From NCBI GenBank assembly GCA_043758125.1, contig JAYVOC010000269.1:1-41759 (forward strand): DNA of 41,759 bases, written 5' to 3'. Below, in pieces: positions 1-7,782 of this stretch (position 1 is the first letter of the stretch; each line of letters starts with the position of its first letter). Made by a program: the position numbers and the translations under genes. The stretch comes from JANXSD01 sp043758125 (lineage in GTDB: Bacteria > Bacteroidota > Bacteroidia > AKYH767-A > OLB10). The notes under the pieces are model-generated. The model did no database searches, had not been told where the DNA came from, and saw only the letters and a program-made list of their open reading frames with translations.

Positions 1-801
1 TAAAAGCAATCGTAATAATATTACAAAATACAATTTTGACGCTGGTAAATTTTTATGCATCATCATTAAATTATTTCTAAAATTATAATATGTTTTTCGA
101 GGATTGCTTTTTGGTAATGTACCACCGCCAACATGGTAAACGATACTCTGTGGAACTACACAAATACGTTGTTCATCTTGTTGGAGTCGCCAGCATAAAT
201 CTATTTCTTCCATGTGAGCAAAAAAAGATTCATCTAATCCGCCAATAGTGTGAAATGATTTTGATCGAATAAACATACAAGCGCCAGTTGCCCAAAAAAC
301 ATCACGAATATCATTGTATTGTTCATTATCTTTTTCAAGTGTATTATAAATTCTTCCTCTACAAAATGGGTATCCTAAGAAATCGATAAAACCACCAGCA
401 CCTCCGGCATGCTCAAGTAGATGACGATCTTTATAGGAGCGCACACGCGGTTGACAAGCAGCAACATTAGGATTTGATTCTAGGAAATTTAAAATTGGAG
501 TGATCCATCCTTCGGTAACTTCTACATCCGAATTTAATAGAACATAATATTCTGCATCAACAAGTTTTAAAGCACGGTTATAACCTCCTGTAAAGCCGTA
601 ATTACTATCAAGTTTTATAACTTCAATATCATTCGAAAATTGTTCTAGAAACTTTAATGAATCGTCTGTTGATGCATTATCTGCAATTATAATTCTTGCT
701 TCTGATTTACTATGTTGAATTATTCCTGGCAAAAATTCTTTCAAAAAATGCTGACCGTTCCAATTGAGGATGACGATAGCTAATTTCTTTTTGTCGGGCA
801 T
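1..801 (-). CDS. Family 2 glycosyltransferase, partial (C-terminus beyond window)
   Basis: The minus-strand frame starts at ATG 801 and stays open for 267 codons to the window edge, so the C-terminus is missing. It has a GT-A fold of the WbbL/rhamnosyltransferase-like GT2 group. The N-terminal strand LAIVILNWNG is followed by ADNASTDDS near residues 40-48, NSDVEV at 90-95 (DxD-type nucleotide-sugar and metal site), FWATGACMFIRS near 169-180 and MEEIDLCWR near 197-205, which matches the usual ED(x)DLCWR acceptor and catalytic block. Such enzymes transfer a sugar from a nucleotide sugar to a cell-surface glycan at the inner membrane face. The acceptor cannot be told from sequence. The family is usually about 300-350 residues, so only a short piece should be missing. 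The gene lies 64 bp downstream of the GWxTD gene, with a hairpin between them. Confidence 0.9.
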   Translation of the reverse strand, partial: MPDKKKLAIVILNWNGQHFLKEFLPGIIQHSKSEARIIIADNASTDDSLKFLEQFSNDIEVIKLDSNYGFTGGYNRALKLVDAEYYVLLNSDVEVTEGWITPILNFLESNPNVAACQPRVRSYKDRHLLEHAGGAGGFIDFLGYPFCRGRIYNTLEKDNEQYNDIRDVFWATGACMFIRSKSFHTIGGLDESFFAHMEEIDLCWRLQQDEQRICVVPQSIVYHVGGGTLPKSNPRKTYYNFRNNLMMMHKNLPASKLYFVILLRLLL

Positions 802-816
802 AAATTGGTAATACTA

Positions 817-838
817 AGGGCTGCCAAAAGGCAGCCCT
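817..838 (-). terminator. Hairpin between GWxTD gene and glycosyltransferase
   Basis: A perfect 9-bp stem (agggctgcc / ggcagccct) encloses an AAAA loop (TTTT on the minus strand). It lies 28 bp past the stop codon of the minus-strand GWxTD gene. The T-tract on the minus strand is weak (TTAGTATTACC), so termination may be partial and let the glycosyltransferase be read through. Confidence 0.6.
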
Positions 839-865
839 GCAAAACTAATTTCTTTTCTTTAATGT

Positions 866-2341
866 TTAATGTGGAGAGGTAAAAAGTTGATCAGAATGAG
901 TTCCATAGTAATCATTTGTTGGCTTATTTTGATCAATAGCATTTAAGGTATTAAAACGTTTCTTTAACAATAATTGCCATTGACTATCGTATATCTCACC
1001 CTTTGCATCACTGTGAATTAATCTAAAATCATTATCTGCAGTATCCATATTTCCAAAAACGAATTTACGATCTGTTTCTTTTTTCGCCTTGTAATATTGC
1101 CAAATTTCATAAGGAAAGGAGTTTGGTTCATTAAATTGTTGCGCAATATGGTTTGGCGGGCCATATTGTAAATAAACCCTACCTCGATCAGTCATGTATC
1201 CTTTTTTATTTACAGCATGATAAAATTGATCTGCTATATCAACTTGAATTTTATAATCAATCCAAGCTTTAGAAGGATTTTGAGCATCTCTTTTTATCCA
1301 AAAATCATAGAAAAATTGTTGCATTATTGTGAGATCTGCCAATTCTAATTGATTCATTGCAAAAGTATTTTCATTGGGAGATGATATAGGCCAAAGGCAA
1401 CGAATATATTCTGCGAGAGTATCTTTATTAGTTATCTGAGAGGCGAAAGTATTGGCTATGTTTCTACTTGTAAAATCTCCATTTGCAGACGCAATTTCTT
1501 CAACAGGAGCGCTACGTTGAAAGAATGTTTGTTTAACTGCTAATAACTCATTGTTTCGATTTCTTACCTCTACAACCACATTGTAATTTCCTGATGGCAA
1601 CGTACTAATATCTAATTGCGTGAGAAGAATAGAAACTGGTTCTGAATTTTTGCGTGAAGAAATACTTTGGCTTTCAATAATTTTTTTTGTCTCGAAAGTT
1701 TCAATATGATAATTGAGTAGGTAAGGGTCTTTTCCAAGAATGGAACTGGTATTATAAATCTCAGCATATAACTTTAAATCATTATTATTTTTATCATAAA
1801 AGTTAGCCACTAATGGATCAAGTTCGTAGCCATTTTTTACAACAGGACTTTCTGATGCGCTAGCCTTAAAATCATTTAGAAGTTCAATATCAGAAATAGC
1901 AATCACATTCGTTAGATAGGAAAGTGTGATATCTTGTTTGAGTTCATAAGGTTTTGCACCAGGATTGTTTTTATCTTTAATAGTTAGCACCATCGTATAA
2001 GCTCCATCAGGCAAACTAACTCTTTTTAAGTCGGTAAAATTAAATAGTGATTTAAGTGTATCAGGAATTTCTGGGCTTAACAAATTATATTTATCAAAAT
2101 ACTTTACCGTTTCTAATTGCTTATAGATAATTGATACTTCTATAGAAGCTTGAAACTGGTCAGTACTAGTTTTTGCATAATTTGCTGATGCGCCAGTAAC
2201 ATTGAGATACGTTTCAACATAAGGACCATTTCCTGGAGCAAAAAAGGTGGAAAAAGCAAAATGAGCTTGCAAACTTTTCGCATTACTGAATAATGGAAGC
2301 ATTAAACAGCATGAGAGGCAGATCAATAGGTTCTTTTTCAT
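866..2341 (-). CDS. GWxTD domain-containing secreted protein
   Basis: The 491-residue protein has a typical signal peptide (MKKNLLICLSCCLMLPLFSNA), so it is exported. The N-terminal two-thirds is beta-rich, with strand-like stretches such as GAYTMVLTIKD and SGNYNVVVEVRN. The C-terminal part carries the conserved block that names the family: YRCLWPI, MQQFFYDFWIKRD, then GYMTDRGRVYLQYGPPN near residues 380-396, followed by YEIWQYY. GWxTD is GYMTD here, a Trp-to-Tyr variant. The family is common in Bacteroidota and has no established biochemical activity. The start is supported by the signal peptide directly after the ATG. It lies outside the tRNA-bounded island and looks like core genome. Confidence 0.88.
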   Translation of the reverse strand: MKKNLLICLSCCLMLPLFSNAKSLQAHFAFSTFFAPGNGPYVETYLNVTGASANYAKTSTDQFQASIEVSIIYKQLETVKYFDKYNLLSPEIPDTLKSLFNFTDLKRVSLPDGAYTMVLTIKDKNNPGAKPYELKQDITLSYLTNVIAISDIELLNDFKASASESPVVKNGYELDPLVANFYDKNNNDLKLYAEIYNTSSILGKDPYLLNYHIETFETKKIIESQSISSRKNSEPVSILLTQLDISTLPSGNYNVVVEVRNRNNELLAVKQTFFQRSAPVEEIASANGDFTSRNIANTFASQITNKDTLAEYIRCLWPISSPNENTFAMNQLELADLTIMQQFFYDFWIKRDAQNPSKAWIDYKIQVDIADQFYHAVNKKGYMTDRGRVYLQYGPPNHIAQQFNEPNSFPYEIWQYYKAKKETDRKFVFGNMDTADNDFRLIHSDAKGEIYDSQWQLLLKKRFNTLNAIDQNKPTNDYYGTHSDQLFTSPH

Positions 2342-2666
2342 GGTAATGAATTTAGAGAGCTAAGTTACGGTTATTGTATTGATTGACCACTTTACGGAAG
2401 TACTTTATATTCAGTAATTATCAACCATTCGTTTTGAGGACGGTGATTTTTAGCAGAAAAATAGATATTCAGTCCACTTTTTAACTCATAAAATTACAAT
2501 GAGTGATGCTGAATAACAATTAAAATGAGATCATTATTAGTTAGTTAATTCTTTAGGAATTGAGAATCAGTAAGAAGTGAGGGAAAGGGCTAATCGAGTT
2601 AAAATTATGCAAGGAATTTTGATTTATGCGCATCATGGAATTGAAAAATGCTTTACTTTCGCGCCC
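2342..2666. other. Intergenic, no gene seen
   Basis: This 325-bp AT-rich stretch lies between the start of the minus-strand GWxTD gene and the tRNA-Ser. It should hold the promoters of both. No convincing -33/-7 pair, hairpin or open frame stands out. Confidence 0.6.
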
Positions 2667-2756
2667 GGAGAGTTGGCAGAGCGGTCGATTGCGGCAGTCT
2701 TGAAAACTGTTGAGGTGTTAAAGCCTCCTGGGGTTCGAATCCCTAACTCTCCGCCA
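2667..2756 (+). tRNA. tRNA-Ser (anticodon UGA), CCA encoded
   Basis: The acceptor stem GGAGAGT (2667-2673) pairs with ACTCTCC (2746-2752). Discriminator G2753 and an encoded CCA (2754-2756) follow. The anticodon loop CTTGAAA gives UGA. The long variable arm (TTGAGGTGTTAAAGCCTCC region) is class II, as expected for tRNA-Ser, and the T-loop GGTTCGAATCC is intact. Parts of this gene recur at 3227-3289 and 22339-22352, which marks it as an integration hotspot. Confidence 0.97.
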
Positions 2757-2767
2757 AGGAAAGAACA

Positions 2768-2795
2768 ATGCCCCGAAAGGGGCATTTGTTGTTTT
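2768..2795 (+). terminator. Terminator of tRNA-Ser
   Basis: The stem aatgcccc / ggggcatt closes a GAAA tetraloop and is followed by TGTTGTTTT. It begins 12 bp past the tRNA CCA end. Confidence 0.85.
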
Positions 2796-2889
2796 ATGAC
2801 TGAACCGAGCTTGATCGCGTGAAAGTCGTAAAGAAACAAACGTTAAGCAAGAATTGCGGCATTGCTTTTTATTTGAAGCTTCCCCAAAC

Positions 2890-2926
2890 GGGATCATTCC
2901 TAACGCTCCGCAACAAGGCATCAATC
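2890..2926 (+). repeat. Degenerate tRNA 3'-end/flank fragment
   Basis: The segment gggatcattcctaacgctcc followed by GC resembles the tRNA-Ser 3' end (GGTTCGAATCCCTAACTCTCCGC) with several changes. It runs into caacaaggcatcaatc, which resembles the flank of the remnant at 22351-22366 (caaaatgcatcaatc). The 12-mer gggatcattcct also occurs at 22486-22497. The best reading is debris of an earlier insertion or duplication next to the tRNA. Confidence 0.5.
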
Positions 2927-2974
2927 AACAAATCAAATTGCTTTTTCGATGAACACTTTTATAATTTATTTTGC

Positions 2975-3220
2975 ATGTATTATATTACCTACATTTTAAA
3001 AAGTTTGAAAGACAATGGATATTATTATGGATATACTTCAGATTTGGAGCAAAGGTTTTTGCGACATAATGAAGGATTAGTAAAAAGTACAAAATCACGT
3101 AGGCCATTAATAATTCATTATTTTGAACAATTTGAAAGTAAAACGCAAGCAATTAAGCGGGAGAATTATTTTAAATCAATTGATGGCTATAATTGGTTAA
3201 AAGAAAGTGGAATAACATGA
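2975..3220 (+). CDS. GIY-YIG domain protein (UPF0213/YhbQ-like)
   Basis: An 81-residue single-domain protein. The N-terminus YYITYILKSLKDNGYYYGYT carries the GIY-YIG pair in the usual variant form (TYI...YYG). The helical part LEQRFLRHNEG supplies the conserved Arg and His, and AIKRENYFKSIDGYNWL is the typical C-terminal end, so the domain is full length. These small stand-alone nuclease-fold proteins have no settled role. In Bacteroidota they are often found singly near tRNA genes. I chose ATG 2975 because the longer upstream frame, from a GTG at 2819, runs through tRNA-derived debris. The gene lies between the intact tRNA-Ser and the degenerate tRNA copy. Confidence 0.85.
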   Translation: MYYITYILKSLKDNGYYYGYTSDLEQRFLRHNEGLVKSTKSRRPLIIHYFEQFESKTQAIKRENYFKSIDGYNWLKESGIT

Positions 3221-3226
3221 GACTAT

Positions 3227-3289
3227 TCGATTGCGGTCCCATCGGGAAAAACTGTTGAGGTGTTAAAGCCTCCTGAGGTTCGAATCCCT
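3227..3289 (+). repeat. Degenerate tRNA-Ser copy (anticodon arm to T-arm)
   Basis: Positions 3227-3236 equal tRNA positions 2686-2695 (tcgattgcgg). The variable arm and T-arm at 3257-3289 match tRNA 2712-2744 with one change. Between them the anticodon arm is altered to tcccatcgggaaaa. The acceptor stem and most of the D-arm are absent, so it cannot be a functional tRNA. It joins directly to a broken mobile-element gene, as expected for a decayed attachment-site junction. Confidence 0.8.
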
Positions 3290-3292
3290 ATT

Positions 3293-3724
3293 GGAATGAA
3301 ACTACGTGGACATCCTGGCTCTGAAATGCAACGTAAAGCATCAGGAATATTATCTGTAGAAAAGGATGACGACACCAACACGAGTGTTGTGAAAGCTTTA
3401 AAAGTGCGTGATGGTAATGCATTGGATGTTCCGTTAATTCAATTTCAATTGGACAAAGAGAAGAACCACCATGTTTACATTGGAGAGAAGAGTAAAGTAG
3501 ATAGTGATTTGAGTAAAGTGAAAGATCTAACCAATGTAGCTATTGAGATTTTTAACGGCAAACCATCGTACTCTTATTAGGACTTGGTTACAGCTTTGTC
3601 GGAAGCACTATTTGTGAAAGACCGTATGGCAAGAAACTATTTGAAATTCATGAAGGATCATAACATTATAGCTCGAACTGGTAGTGCATCTAATATGTAC
3701 ACTCTCGGAATAGTTCCTTTTTAG
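3293..3724 (+). pseudogene. 3' remnant of mobile-element RepA/AAA-type ATPase, with internal amber
   Basis: The frame reads MKLRGHPGSEMQRKA, then VVKALKVRDGNALDVPLIQF and the end NGKPSYSY. It stops at TAG 3578-3580 and continues in the same frame for 47 codons (DLVTALSEALFVKDRMARNY ... YTLGIVPF) to TAG 3722-3724. This resembles the C-terminal third of RecA/RepA-like ATPases encoded by Bacteroidota integrative and mobilizable elements; the family call rests on memory of its style, not on a search. The 5' part is missing, and the frame runs straight into the tRNA-Ser fragment, so the gene was cut at an integration junction and then acquired a nonsense codon. It is the only direct trace here of a mobile-element backbone. 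Confidence 0.6.
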
Positions 3725-3864
3725 CTGATTTTTCGCTATTATTGCTACGGAAATACCATAAATTCACTTTATTACAGTTGGAAATTTCACCTTTTTACGT
3801 GAAATTTCTGTTTGTTACTTATTTTTAAATAGGATTTTATTGAAAATCGACACTTTTAAAATAT

Positions 3865-5427
3865 ATGGCTAAGAAAGAAATAAAAGAAAAAGCAATTGAA
3901 GTTACTCTTTGGGACGCAGCAAATAAATTGAGAGGTAGCGTTGAGCCAGCTGAGTACAAACACGTTGTTTTAGGACTGATTTTCTTAAAGTTTGCCAGCG
4001 ACAAGTTTGAAGAACAACGAGCAAAACTCATTGCAGATGGCAAAGAGAAATATATTGAAATGGCTGAGTTCTATAACATGAACAATGTGTTCTTTTTGGA
4101 AGAAACAAGCCGTTGGAGTTACCTGATAAAAAGAGCCAAACAAAATGATATTGCATTGCTTATTGACACTGCTTTGCACACCATAGAGAAAAACAACAAA
4201 GCCCTGAAAGGTGCATTGCCCGATAATTACTTTTCTCGTTTGGGTTTGGATGTTACCAAACTGGCTTCGTTGCTAGATACCATTAATGATATTGACACCA
4301 CCAAAGACCCGAAGCAAGATGTAGTAGGCAAAGTGTATGAATATTTCCTCTCCAAATTTGCATTGGCAGAGGGAAAAGGCAAAGGAGAATTTTACACACC
4401 TAAAAGTATTGTAAACCTAATTGCCGAAATGATTGAACCTTACAAAGGAATTATTTATGACCCTGCTTGTGGTTCGGGTGGTATGTTTGTGCAATCCATA
4501 AAGTTTATTGAAGCACACCACGGCAACAAAAAAGAAATTTCTATTTACGGACAAGAATACACCAACACTACTTATAAACTGGCAAAGATGAACCTTGCCA
4601 TTAGAGGAATAAGCGGAAACCTTGGCGAAAAAGCGGCCGATACTTTTGGCGATGACCAACACAAAGATCTGAAAGCCGATTACATAATGGCAAACCCACC
4701 TTTTAACCAAAAAGATTGGCGTGCCGAAACTGAATTGAAAGATGACCCACGATGGAGAGGCTATGATGTGCCACCAAAAAGCAACGCCAACTATGGTTGG
4801 ATTTTGAATATGGTTGCCAAACTTTCTGAAAATGGAATTGCAGGTTTTATATTGGCAAATGGTGCATTGAGTGGCGGTGGTGAAGAATATAAAATACGCA
4901 GAAAGCTGATTGAAAATAATTTGGTGGAAGCTATTTTGATTTTTCCAAGTTCAATGTTTTATACTACCGATATAAGTGTTTCGCTTTGGATAATCAATAA
5001 AAACAAAATAGCAAACAGCAGAAATGTTGGAGATGAAAAACGCAATTTCAGAAATCGGGAAAAAGAAATCTTATTTTTTGATTTAAGACAGTCAGGCATT
5101 CCATTCGAAAAGAAATTTGTTCAATTCTCAGATGAGAAAATCAAAGAGATTGCAGCCACATTGCACAAATGGCAATTGGAGAATAATACGTATGAAAACA
5201 TACCTGAATTTTGTTATTCCGCTTCATATGATGAAATAGAAAAGAAAGATTTTTCGTTGGTGCCGAGCAAATACATTGAGTTTGTAAACCGTGATGAAAA
5301 CATTGACTTTGACGAAAAAATGCAAACGCTAAAAGGCGAGTTTTCAGAATTGCTAAAATCTGAATCTGATTCCAAAAATGATTTACTAACTGTATTTAAA
5401 GAATTGGGTTATGGAATCAAATTATAA
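3865..5427 (+). CDS. hsdM: Type I restriction-modification DNA methyltransferase subunit HsdM
   Basis: The 520-residue N6-adenine methyltransferase has the usual length. The N-terminal HsdM helical domain (about 8-150) includes LWDAANKLRGSVEPAEYKH. The methylase core follows: GEFYTPKSIVNLI near 174, SAM-binding motif I DPACGSGGM near 199-207, and catalytic motif IV NPPFN near 276-280. With HsdS it forms the modification enzyme that methylates the adenine of a bipartite target; with HsdR it forms the nuclease. It overlaps hsdS by 17 bp (5411-5427), which points to coupled translation. No lesion is visible, so methylation may persist although hsdR is broken. The upstream gap (3725-3864) probably holds the operon promoter. 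Confidence 0.96.
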   Translation: MAKKEIKEKAIEVTLWDAANKLRGSVEPAEYKHVVLGLIFLKFASDKFEEQRAKLIADGKEKYIEMAEFYNMNNVFFLEETSRWSYLIKRAKQNDIALLIDTALHTIEKNNKALKGALPDNYFSRLGLDVTKLASLLDTINDIDTTKDPKQDVVGKVYEYFLSKFALAEGKGKGEFYTPKSIVNLIAEMIEPYKGIIYDPACGSGGMFVQSIKFIEAHHGNKKEISIYGQEYTNTTYKLAKMNLAIRGISGNLGEKAADTFGDDQHKDLKADYIMANPPFNQKDWRAETELKDDPRWRGYDVPPKSNANYGWILNMVAKLSENGIAGFILANGALSGGGEEYKIRRKLIENNLVEAILIFPSSMFYTTDISVSLWIINKNKIANSRNVGDEKRNFRNREKEILFFDLRQSGIPFEKKFVQFSDEKIKEIAATLHKWQLENNTYENIPEFCYSASYDEIEKKDFSLVPSKYIEFVNRDENIDFDEKMQTLKGEFSELLKSESDSKNDLLTVFKELGYGIKL

Positions 5428-6571
5428 ACAGCTTGGAGGATATATTGAACCAGTTAATCAGTTAAATGATGGAATGGAAATAGAAGAACTTTTAGGGATT
5501 AGTAACCAAAAGTTTTTTCAAAAATCTCATACAAATACAATTGATATTGATTTGCAGTTATACAGAATTGTAAGAACTAATCAATTTGCTTACAACAGAG
5601 CTACAACAAGAAACGGAGATAAAATATCCATTGCATTAAGACAGGGGAATGATTGTATAGTTTCACCTTCTTACAGAATATTTAGGAGCAAAAATGAAAA
5701 TGTTTTAAACTCTGAATATTTAATGATGTGGTTTCGCAGAACAGAGTTTGACCGTTATGCAAGATTTAAAAGTCACGGAAGTGCTCACGAATTTTTTGAG
5801 TATGACCAAATGTGTCAAGTAGAATTACCCATTCCCCACCCCGACAAACAACGCGAAATAGTAAAAGAATACAACACCATACAAAACCGCATAAAACTAA
5901 ACGAGCAACTAATCCAAAAACTCGAAGAAACCGCACAGGCGATTTATAGGGAGTGGTTTGTGGAGGGAATTGATTTGGAGAATTTGCCTGAGGGGTGGAG
6001 AGTTGGGAAAATCAGAGATGTTACTGAATATATCAATCGTGGAATTACACCAAGTTATACAGAGAATGAAGGAGTTGTAATACTTAATCAGAAATGTGTT
6101 AGAAATAATTCTATTGATTTAGAATTTGCTAGAAAACATAATGAAAAACAAAAAAAAATAGCGACAGAAAAATTTATTAAGCAGTATGATATACTAGTAA
6201 ATTCAACTGGTGACGGCACCTTGGGTAGAGTTGGACTTGTAAAAGAAATTAGCTTCCCGATGACAGTTGATTCACATATTACAATAGTACGAACGAATGT
6301 TCAAAATAATCCCTTATTTATTTGGGGGAATATTATTGACAGAAGTGAAGAAATAGCAAATCTTGCTGAAGGTTCAACAGGACAAACTGAATTAAGTAAA
6401 AGCATGTTTTCAGAGCTGCCAATTCTTATTCCAGAAATTGGGTCTCAAAACAATTTTGCAAAAGTCACAGTAAATACAATCAGATATTCTAATCTATTAG
6501 ATAAGGAAAACCAAAAGCTAACTGAACTGAAAGACCTGTTGCTTTCGAAATTAGCAACAATAGAAAATTAA
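5411..6571 (+). CDS. hsdS: Type I restriction-modification specificity subunit HsdS
   Basis: The 386-residue protein has the two-half design. TRD1 is about 1-150, ending ELPIPHPDKQREIVKEY. The central coiled-coil conserved region (IQNRIKLNEQLIQKLEETAQ, then AIYREWF) is near 150-190. TRD2 begins NLPEGWRVGKIRDVTEYI and ends LPILIPEI, followed by a second coiled coil (KENQKLTELKDLLLSKLA). Each TRD reads half of a bipartite recognition site; the site cannot be predicted by eye. ATG 5411 lies inside the end of hsdM. DNA at about 5825-5960, coding the central region, is visibly richer in C and G than its AT-rich surroundings, as in a recombinational mosaic. The Shedu gene follows 5 bp later. Confidence 0.95.
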   Translation: MESNYKQLGGYIEPVNQLNDGMEIEELLGISNQKFFQKSHTNTIDIDLQLYRIVRTNQFAYNRATTRNGDKISIALRQGNDCIVSPSYRIFRSKNENVLNSEYLMMWFRRTEFDRYARFKSHGSAHEFFEYDQMCQVELPIPHPDKQREIVKEYNTIQNRIKLNEQLIQKLEETAQAIYREWFVEGIDLENLPEGWRVGKIRDVTEYINRGITPSYTENEGVVILNQKCVRNNSIDLEFARKHNEKQKKIATEKFIKQYDILVNSTGDGTLGRVGLVKEISFPMTVDSHITIVRTNVQNNPLFIWGNIIDRSEEIANLAEGSTGQTELSKSMFSELPILIPEIGSQNNFAKVTVNTIRYSNLLDKENQKLTELKDLLLSKLATIEN

Positions 6572-6576
6572 GAGAT

Positions 6577-7734
6577 ATGAGCCTAACAATTCAGAATACA
6601 ACTATGGAAGAAATTATTTCAAACTACAAACCCAATCGGTTGTATTGGCACGAGTTTGAGGCTGGGAGATTCTTTCAAGTAGTTCACGAAGATGAAAAAG
6701 GCGCCACTTTGAAATTTGCTCCTCGAACAATGTTAAAGGTAGTTTACATTAAAGACCAAGATGACATTGAAGGTTTTGAGATAATCAAAGTAGTTCACAA
6801 TAAAGAAACCGAAAGAATCAAATTGAGCAAATTCAACTTTGCTCAATTAAAAGCATTTCTTTCTTTCATAAGCGAAATTGATTTAAAAGGTATAACAGAA
6901 AAACGGCTTAAAATTTTAGATGACCAAGAATTAGATTCAGATACAATCCGTTCTGTTAAGACGCTGCTATCAAAAAATGGAGGAGCTGAATTAGTAGAAA
7001 CATTGATAAATGAAGGCATCATTTCATCAAAGGATATTGTAAACACTGCATTTAGAAAACGTGGACTTCAAATATTTAATGACTTAATAAGCAACCCAAA
7101 TTATTGGAAGATTTATGCTTCTGATAATTCAATTTCTGCACATAGTGAAGAAAAGGTGTGGCAATTTTTCTTTGAAAAAAATCAATGGATTTTTGGTTAC
7201 GGATTAAATTATCGCTATCAAGAAATATTACAACGAGAAGTTCATCTTTCCAATTCAGAATTAGATGGTTCGAACACTGTAATCGGTGATTATCTTTTAG
7301 GCGATAATTTCTTTACAACATTTATTGAGTTAAAGAAACCTTCCACTCCTTTATTTGGCTCAAAAAGTAATCGTTCAAATTCTTGGAAACTTTCAAATGA
7401 ATTAATTGAGTCGTTTTCTCAAATACTTGAACATAAAGCATCAGGTCTAATTAGATTAGATAGCCAACAATTTATTATTGGTGAGCCTATCAAACAAAAG
7501 GCATTTGATTCAAAAGTGATTTTGATAATTGGTAATTGGAGTGATCTGGAAGGATCCGAAAACACATTGGAAAAAGAAATTAAAAAGAAGACTTTTGAAT
7601 TATTCAGACGTGATAGTAGAAATGTAGAAATTTTAACTTATGATGAATTGTATGAAAGAGCAAGTTTTGTTGTAATTGGTGAAAAAGCAACAAAGAAAAC
7701 TAATACTACCATTGATGATGACTTTCACTTTTAA
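6577..7734 (+). CDS. Shedu-family anti-phage nuclease (DUF4263, SduA-like)
   Basis: The 385-residue protein has a C-terminal DUF4263 nuclease domain. EEKVWQFFFEKNQWIFGYGL near 189-208 is the characteristic entry. The PD-(D/E)xK core follows: D238 in IGDYLLGD and E251-L-K253 in FIELKKP. Next come SWKLSNELIESFSQILEHK, the strand KVILIIGNW and LTYDELYERASFVV near the end. The N-terminal part (about 10-185) matches no fold I can name and is probably the sensor or oligomerisation region. Shedu is a known single-gene anti-phage system whose DUF4263 domain is a nuclease. It starts 5 bp after hsdS, so it is transcribed with the methylase genes and is cargo inside the type I operon. It is followed by hsdR relic 1. 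Confidence 0.88.
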   Translation: MSLTIQNTTMEEIISNYKPNRLYWHEFEAGRFFQVVHEDEKGATLKFAPRTMLKVVYIKDQDDIEGFEIIKVVHNKETERIKLSKFNFAQLKAFLSFISEIDLKGITEKRLKILDDQELDSDTIRSVKTLLSKNGGAELVETLINEGIISSKDIVNTAFRKRGLQIFNDLISNPNYWKIYASDNSISAHSEEKVWQFFFEKNQWIFGYGLNYRYQEILQREVHLSNSELDGSNTVIGDYLLGDNFFTTFIELKKPSTPLFGSKSNRSNSWKLSNELIESFSQILEHKASGLIRLDSQQFIIGEPIKQKAFDSKVILIIGNWSDLEGSENTLEKEIKKKTFELFRRDSRNVEILTYDELYERASFVVIGEKATKKTNTTIDDDFHF

Positions 7735-7743
7735 ATATTAATA

Positions 7744-7782
7744 ATAAAATTCACCGACGAAAAATTAGAAAAGGTAAGATGA
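7744..7782 (+). pseudogene. hsdR 5'-end relic 1
   Basis: The frame reads KFTDEKLEKVR and then TGA, with ATA at the position of the hsdR ATG. Positions 7747-7774 are identical over 28 bases to the start of relic 2 (9145-9172). The sequence is very close to, but not the same as, the start of the real hsdR at 10571 (KFTEEKLEKAF). The TGA (7780-7782) overlaps the ATG of the next gene as ATGA. Confidence 0.8.

Noticed and set aside
2577..2822. Open frames of 60-80 codons on both strands around 2577-2924
   Set aside because: They read through the tRNA-Ser gene and its terminator, so they are chance frames.
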